DNA from: Bacteroidales bacterium
Lineage (GTDB): Bacteria; Bacteroidota; Bacteroidia; Bacteroidales; UBA10428
Direction of reading: 5' to 3'
NCBI GenBank assembly: GCA_016928305.1
Contig: JAFGKY010000012.1
Span: 36,291 to 100,290, forward strand
DNA: 64,000 bases
Position numbers and translations under genes: made by a program. The notes beneath the pieces are model-generated. The model ran no database searches and had not been told where the DNA came from. It worked only from the letters and a program-made list of their open reading frames with translations. Each line of letters opens with the position of its first letter. Within the stretch, counting starts at the first letter, position 1. Positions 61,594 to 64,000 of the stretch are shown here, one piece after another.

Positions 61594-61622
61594 GTCGTGC
61601 AAGTCATGCAAGTCATGCAGTC
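61594..61622. repeat. 9-bp array GTCATGCAA
   Basis: GTCGTGCAA GTCATGCAA GTCATGCAG; opposite orientation to the array at 62411. Confidence 0.75.
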
Positions 61623-61660
61623 TAAAAGTCCGAATACCGATTACCGATCACCTTAACTCC

Positions 61661-61740
61661 CTCGTTACTCGTCACTCGTCACTTTCTCTTGTCACTTGTC
61701 ACTTGTCACTCGTCACTTCTTCTCGTCACTCGTCACTTCT
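61661..61740. repeat. Heptamer array CTCGTCA/CTTGTCA
   Basis: CTCGTTA CTCGTCA CTCGTCA ... CTTGTCA CTTGTCA CTCGTCA ...; contains the O-methyltransferase stop (61733-61735). Confidence 0.8.
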
Positions 61741-62368
61741 TTCTTATCAACATCAGTCCGTCCCTCACAGGCAATATCAGTTTCTCAACCCGGTTGTCAT
61801 TTTTAACAAATTCGTTGAATGCCACAATGCCCCGGGTTTCCTTATCCTGCGACCTGCTGATTACCTTACCTCCCCATAAAACATTGTCAGCCACAATATA
61901 TCCACCCGGTTTGACTTTCTCAAAGACCAACTGATAATAATCAAGGTAATGCTGTTTATCGGCATCGATAAAAACAAGGTCAAACCGAATTTTCAATGTT
62001 GGTATGATGTTGCCGGCATCACCAAAATGCAGTACAATGTTATCTTTTAATCCGGCCCTCCGGATATATTTATCGATCACCGGTTGTAGTTCATCATTAA
62101 TTTCAATGGTATGAAGCTTTCCGTCCGGCTTCATTCCTTTTGCCAGGCATATTGCTGAATATCCGGTATAAGTGCCGACCTCAAGTATAGCTGCAGGCTG
62201 TATCATCCGGCTGATAAATTCAAGCAGCCTACCCTGCATATGCCCGGAAACCATCCTCGGATACAGCACCTTGCTGTGGGTTTCGCGGTATAACTCCGAA
62301 AGCAAGGGATCTTCGGGAGAAGAATAAGAGGTAATGTATTCCAGGAGCTGATCATCTATGGTTAACAT
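61733..62368 (-). CDS. Class I SAM-dependent O-methyltransferase
   Basis: ILEVGTYTGYSAICLAKGM, FDLVFIDADKQHYLDYY, IVADNVLWGGKV. Confidence 0.95.
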   Translation of the reverse strand: MLTIDDQLLEYITSYSSPEDPLLSELYRETHSKVLYPRMVSGHMQGRLLEFISRMIQPAAILEVGTYTGYSAICLAKGMKPDGKLHTIEINDELQPVIDKYIRRAGLKDNIVLHFGDAGNIIPTLKIRFDLVFIDADKQHYLDYYQLVFEKVKPGGYIVADNVLWGGKVISRSQDKETRGIVAFNEFVKNDNRVEKLILPVRDGLMLIRKK

Positions 62369-62377
62369 AATAATACA

Positions 62378-62407
62378 AGTAGTTAGTAGTTAGTAGTTAG
62401 TAGTCAG
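62378..62407. repeat. Heptamer array AGTAGTT
   Basis: AGTAGTT x3 then AGTAGTC. Confidence 0.8.
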
Positions 62408-62410
62408 ACT

Positions 62411-62554
62411 GCATGACTGGCATGACTGGCATGACTGGCATGACTTGCATGACTGGCATGACTTGCATGACTTGCATGACTGGCATGACTTGCATGACTG
62501 GCATGACTGGCATGACTGGCATGACTTGCATGACTGGCATGACTGGCATGACCA
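62411..62554. repeat. Sixteen-unit 9-bp array GCATGACT(G/T)
   Basis: 15 GCATGACTG/GCATGACTT units plus terminal GCATGACCA, with no indels. Confidence 0.95.
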
Positions 62555-62557
62555 ACA

Positions 62558-62602
62558 ATCATAACCATCATAACAATTACAACAATTACAACAATTACAA
62601 CC
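62558..62602. repeat. Five-unit 9-bp array ATCATAACC/ATTACAACA
   Basis: ATCATAACC ATCATAACA ATTACAACA ATTACAACA ATTACAACC. Confidence 0.85.
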
Positions 62603-62605
62603 TCT

Positions 62606-63826
62606 TTAATTATAAATGAGATACGACAACTTACCCTCCTCAAATATCTCATTTGCCACTTCCAGAATTTCATCAGCGGTTATGGCATTGATTTTCCGGC
62701 TGATCTCACTGAAGGAATCCATTCTGTTGAATACCAGCATACTCTTGGCCATGGAAAGCATAAGGCTTTCATAATTCTCGGAAGATATTGCAATCTGACC
62801 CAGGAGTTGCCTTTTTGCCTTGCCAAGGACAGCATCTTTCAGTCTTCTTTCCCGGGTCAGCTGTAATTCTTTAAGAATAAGATGAATGCACTTATCAACC
62901 GATGTCTTATCGGTCCCAAAATAGATCGTGATGTTACCGGTATCCGAATACGTGGTGTATAGCGAATCAATGGTATAGGTGTATCCCTTTTTCTCCCGCA
63001 GCACAAGGTTCAGGCGTGAATTCAGCCCCGGCCCCCCCAGGTAGTTATTCAATAAATGGAGTGCAAGCCGCCTGCCGCTTTTAAAATCATAAGCAATATT
63101 TCCCATAATACAGTGGGTCTGGTATGTTCCGCGCTGAGCGATGTGTCTGGAAGAGCGGTAGGGATATGCTGAAGGATAGCACCGGCCGGGATTTTTGAAT
63201 GCATAGCACCCGAAATATTTTTCAAACAGGTAAACAAGCTTTTTAAACGAGATATTGCCTATGGAAGACACCACCATCTGATCCGTTGAATAATTCTGTT
63301 GTATAAAATCAATCAGGCTTTCCCTTGTAAATTCTCTGAGCCTGTTTTCTTCTCCGAGGATATTTCGCGCGAGTGAGTTCCCGTCATAGATCTGTTCTTC
63401 AAATTCATCAAAAATCAACTCCGACGGAGAGTCCTTATACGAGTTGATCTCATCATAAATAATTTCCTTTTCCTTTTGCACTTCACCGGCAGGGAATGAT
63501 GAATTGAAAGCAATATCACTCATTAATTCCATGGCACGTGCATGGTACTGTGTAAAAAACGTACTGTGAATACAGATTTCTTCCTTGGTTGTATATGCAT
63601 TTATCTCACCACCAACGTCTTCCATACGGTTGAGTATATGCAGGGATTTTCTCTTCCGTGTACCTTTGAACAGCATGTGTTCCAGGAGGTGTGCCACACC
63701 ATGTTGTTCAGGGGTTTCATCACGTGATCCCGTATTGATCATGAGTCCGCAATGCGCCACCAGGCTTTTGGCAGGGTAATGAATCAACCTTATGCCGTTG
63801 GGTAAAACATGTGTCTGAAATGTCAT
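62606..63826 (-). CDS. M16 family zinc peptidase
   Basis: HGVAHLLEHMLFKGTRKR (HxxEH), GGEINAYTTKEEICIHSTFF. Start moved to MTFQTHVLPNGIRL. Confidence 0.95.
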   Translation of the reverse strand: MTFQTHVLPNGIRLIHYPAKSLVAHCGLMINTGSRDETPEQHGVAHLLEHMLFKGTRKRKSLHILNRMEDVGGEINAYTTKEEICIHSTFFTQYHARAMELMSDIAFNSSFPAGEVQKEKEIIYDEINSYKDSPSELIFDEFEEQIYDGNSLARNILGEENRLREFTRESLIDFIQQNYSTDQMVVSSIGNISFKKLVYLFEKYFGCYAFKNPGRCYPSAYPYRSSRHIAQRGTYQTHCIMGNIAYDFKSGRRLALHLLNNYLGGPGLNSRLNLVLREKKGYTYTIDSLYTTYSDTGNITIYFGTDKTSVDKCIHLILKELQLTRERRLKDAVLGKAKRQLLGQIAISSENYESLMLSMAKSMLVFNRMDSFSEISRKINAITADEILEVANEIFEEGKLSYLIYN

Positions 63827-63903
63827 AACAATTACAAGAAAGTGCAAATGTATGAAAACTTGAAAGCAGAATACATACATGTTGGAGAATAAGAAAGGAA
63901 TTT

Positions 63904-63935
63904 AGTAGTTAGTAGTTAGTAGTTAGTAGTTAGTA
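63904..63935. repeat. Heptamer array AGTAGTT (second copy)
   Basis: AGTAGTT x4 then AGTAATG; same unit and orientation as 62378-62407. Confidence 0.8.
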
Positions 63936-64000
63936 ATGCGAATTAAGAGTTGAAACCATTGCCCAAAAAGATACAATAAAAGTTAATTCAATAGCCCCAA

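Noticed and set aside
62378-62602. CRISPR-like array
   Set aside because: Units are 7-9 bp and directly adjacent with no spacers; no cas genes.
62413-62619. 68-aa plus-strand ORF MTGMTGMTC...
   Set aside because: Same 9-bp array translated on the other strand; low complexity.
62404-62673. 89-aa minus-strand ORF ending in (ASH)n
   Set aside because: It is a read-through of 9-bp tandem arrays, which keep any frame open, and it overlaps the M16 peptidase 3' end. No RBS or domain.

Overview
The 64 kb window comes from a Bacteroidota genome. This is supported by T9SS sorting domains, TTTG-N19/20-TAnnTTTG promoters, DUF5686, DUF2851, DUF4294 and DUF5020 families, rpsO-pnp, and a purM-prfA-pyrF block. 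It is mostly chromosomal housekeeping plus a roughly 22 kb carbohydrate-degradation region (about 20.9-42.9 kb: GH43-like, GH5, GH20, L-rhamnose mutarotase, GH105, GH106, GH31, an unassigned six-hairpin-type hydrolase, GH2) with no SusC/SusD. I saw no rRNA, tRNA, CRISPR, prophage or transposase genes. The best leads are: (1) an ECF sigma factor and a CarH/LitR-type MerR-cobalamin photoreceptor homologue, with a promoter flanked by three TAAATAAG half-sites at exact 17-bp spacing and no carotenoid genes nearby; (2) a family of 7-, 8- and 9-bp tandem arrays at gene ends that supply the stop codons of at least five genes; (3) nested inverted-repeat, MITE-like elements; (4) a T9SS-exported PHP-domain protein with five 51-aa tandem repeats; (5) a rhamnose-type polysaccharide cluster with a candidate unassigned glycosidase. 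All calls come from reading motifs by eye; no searches were run.
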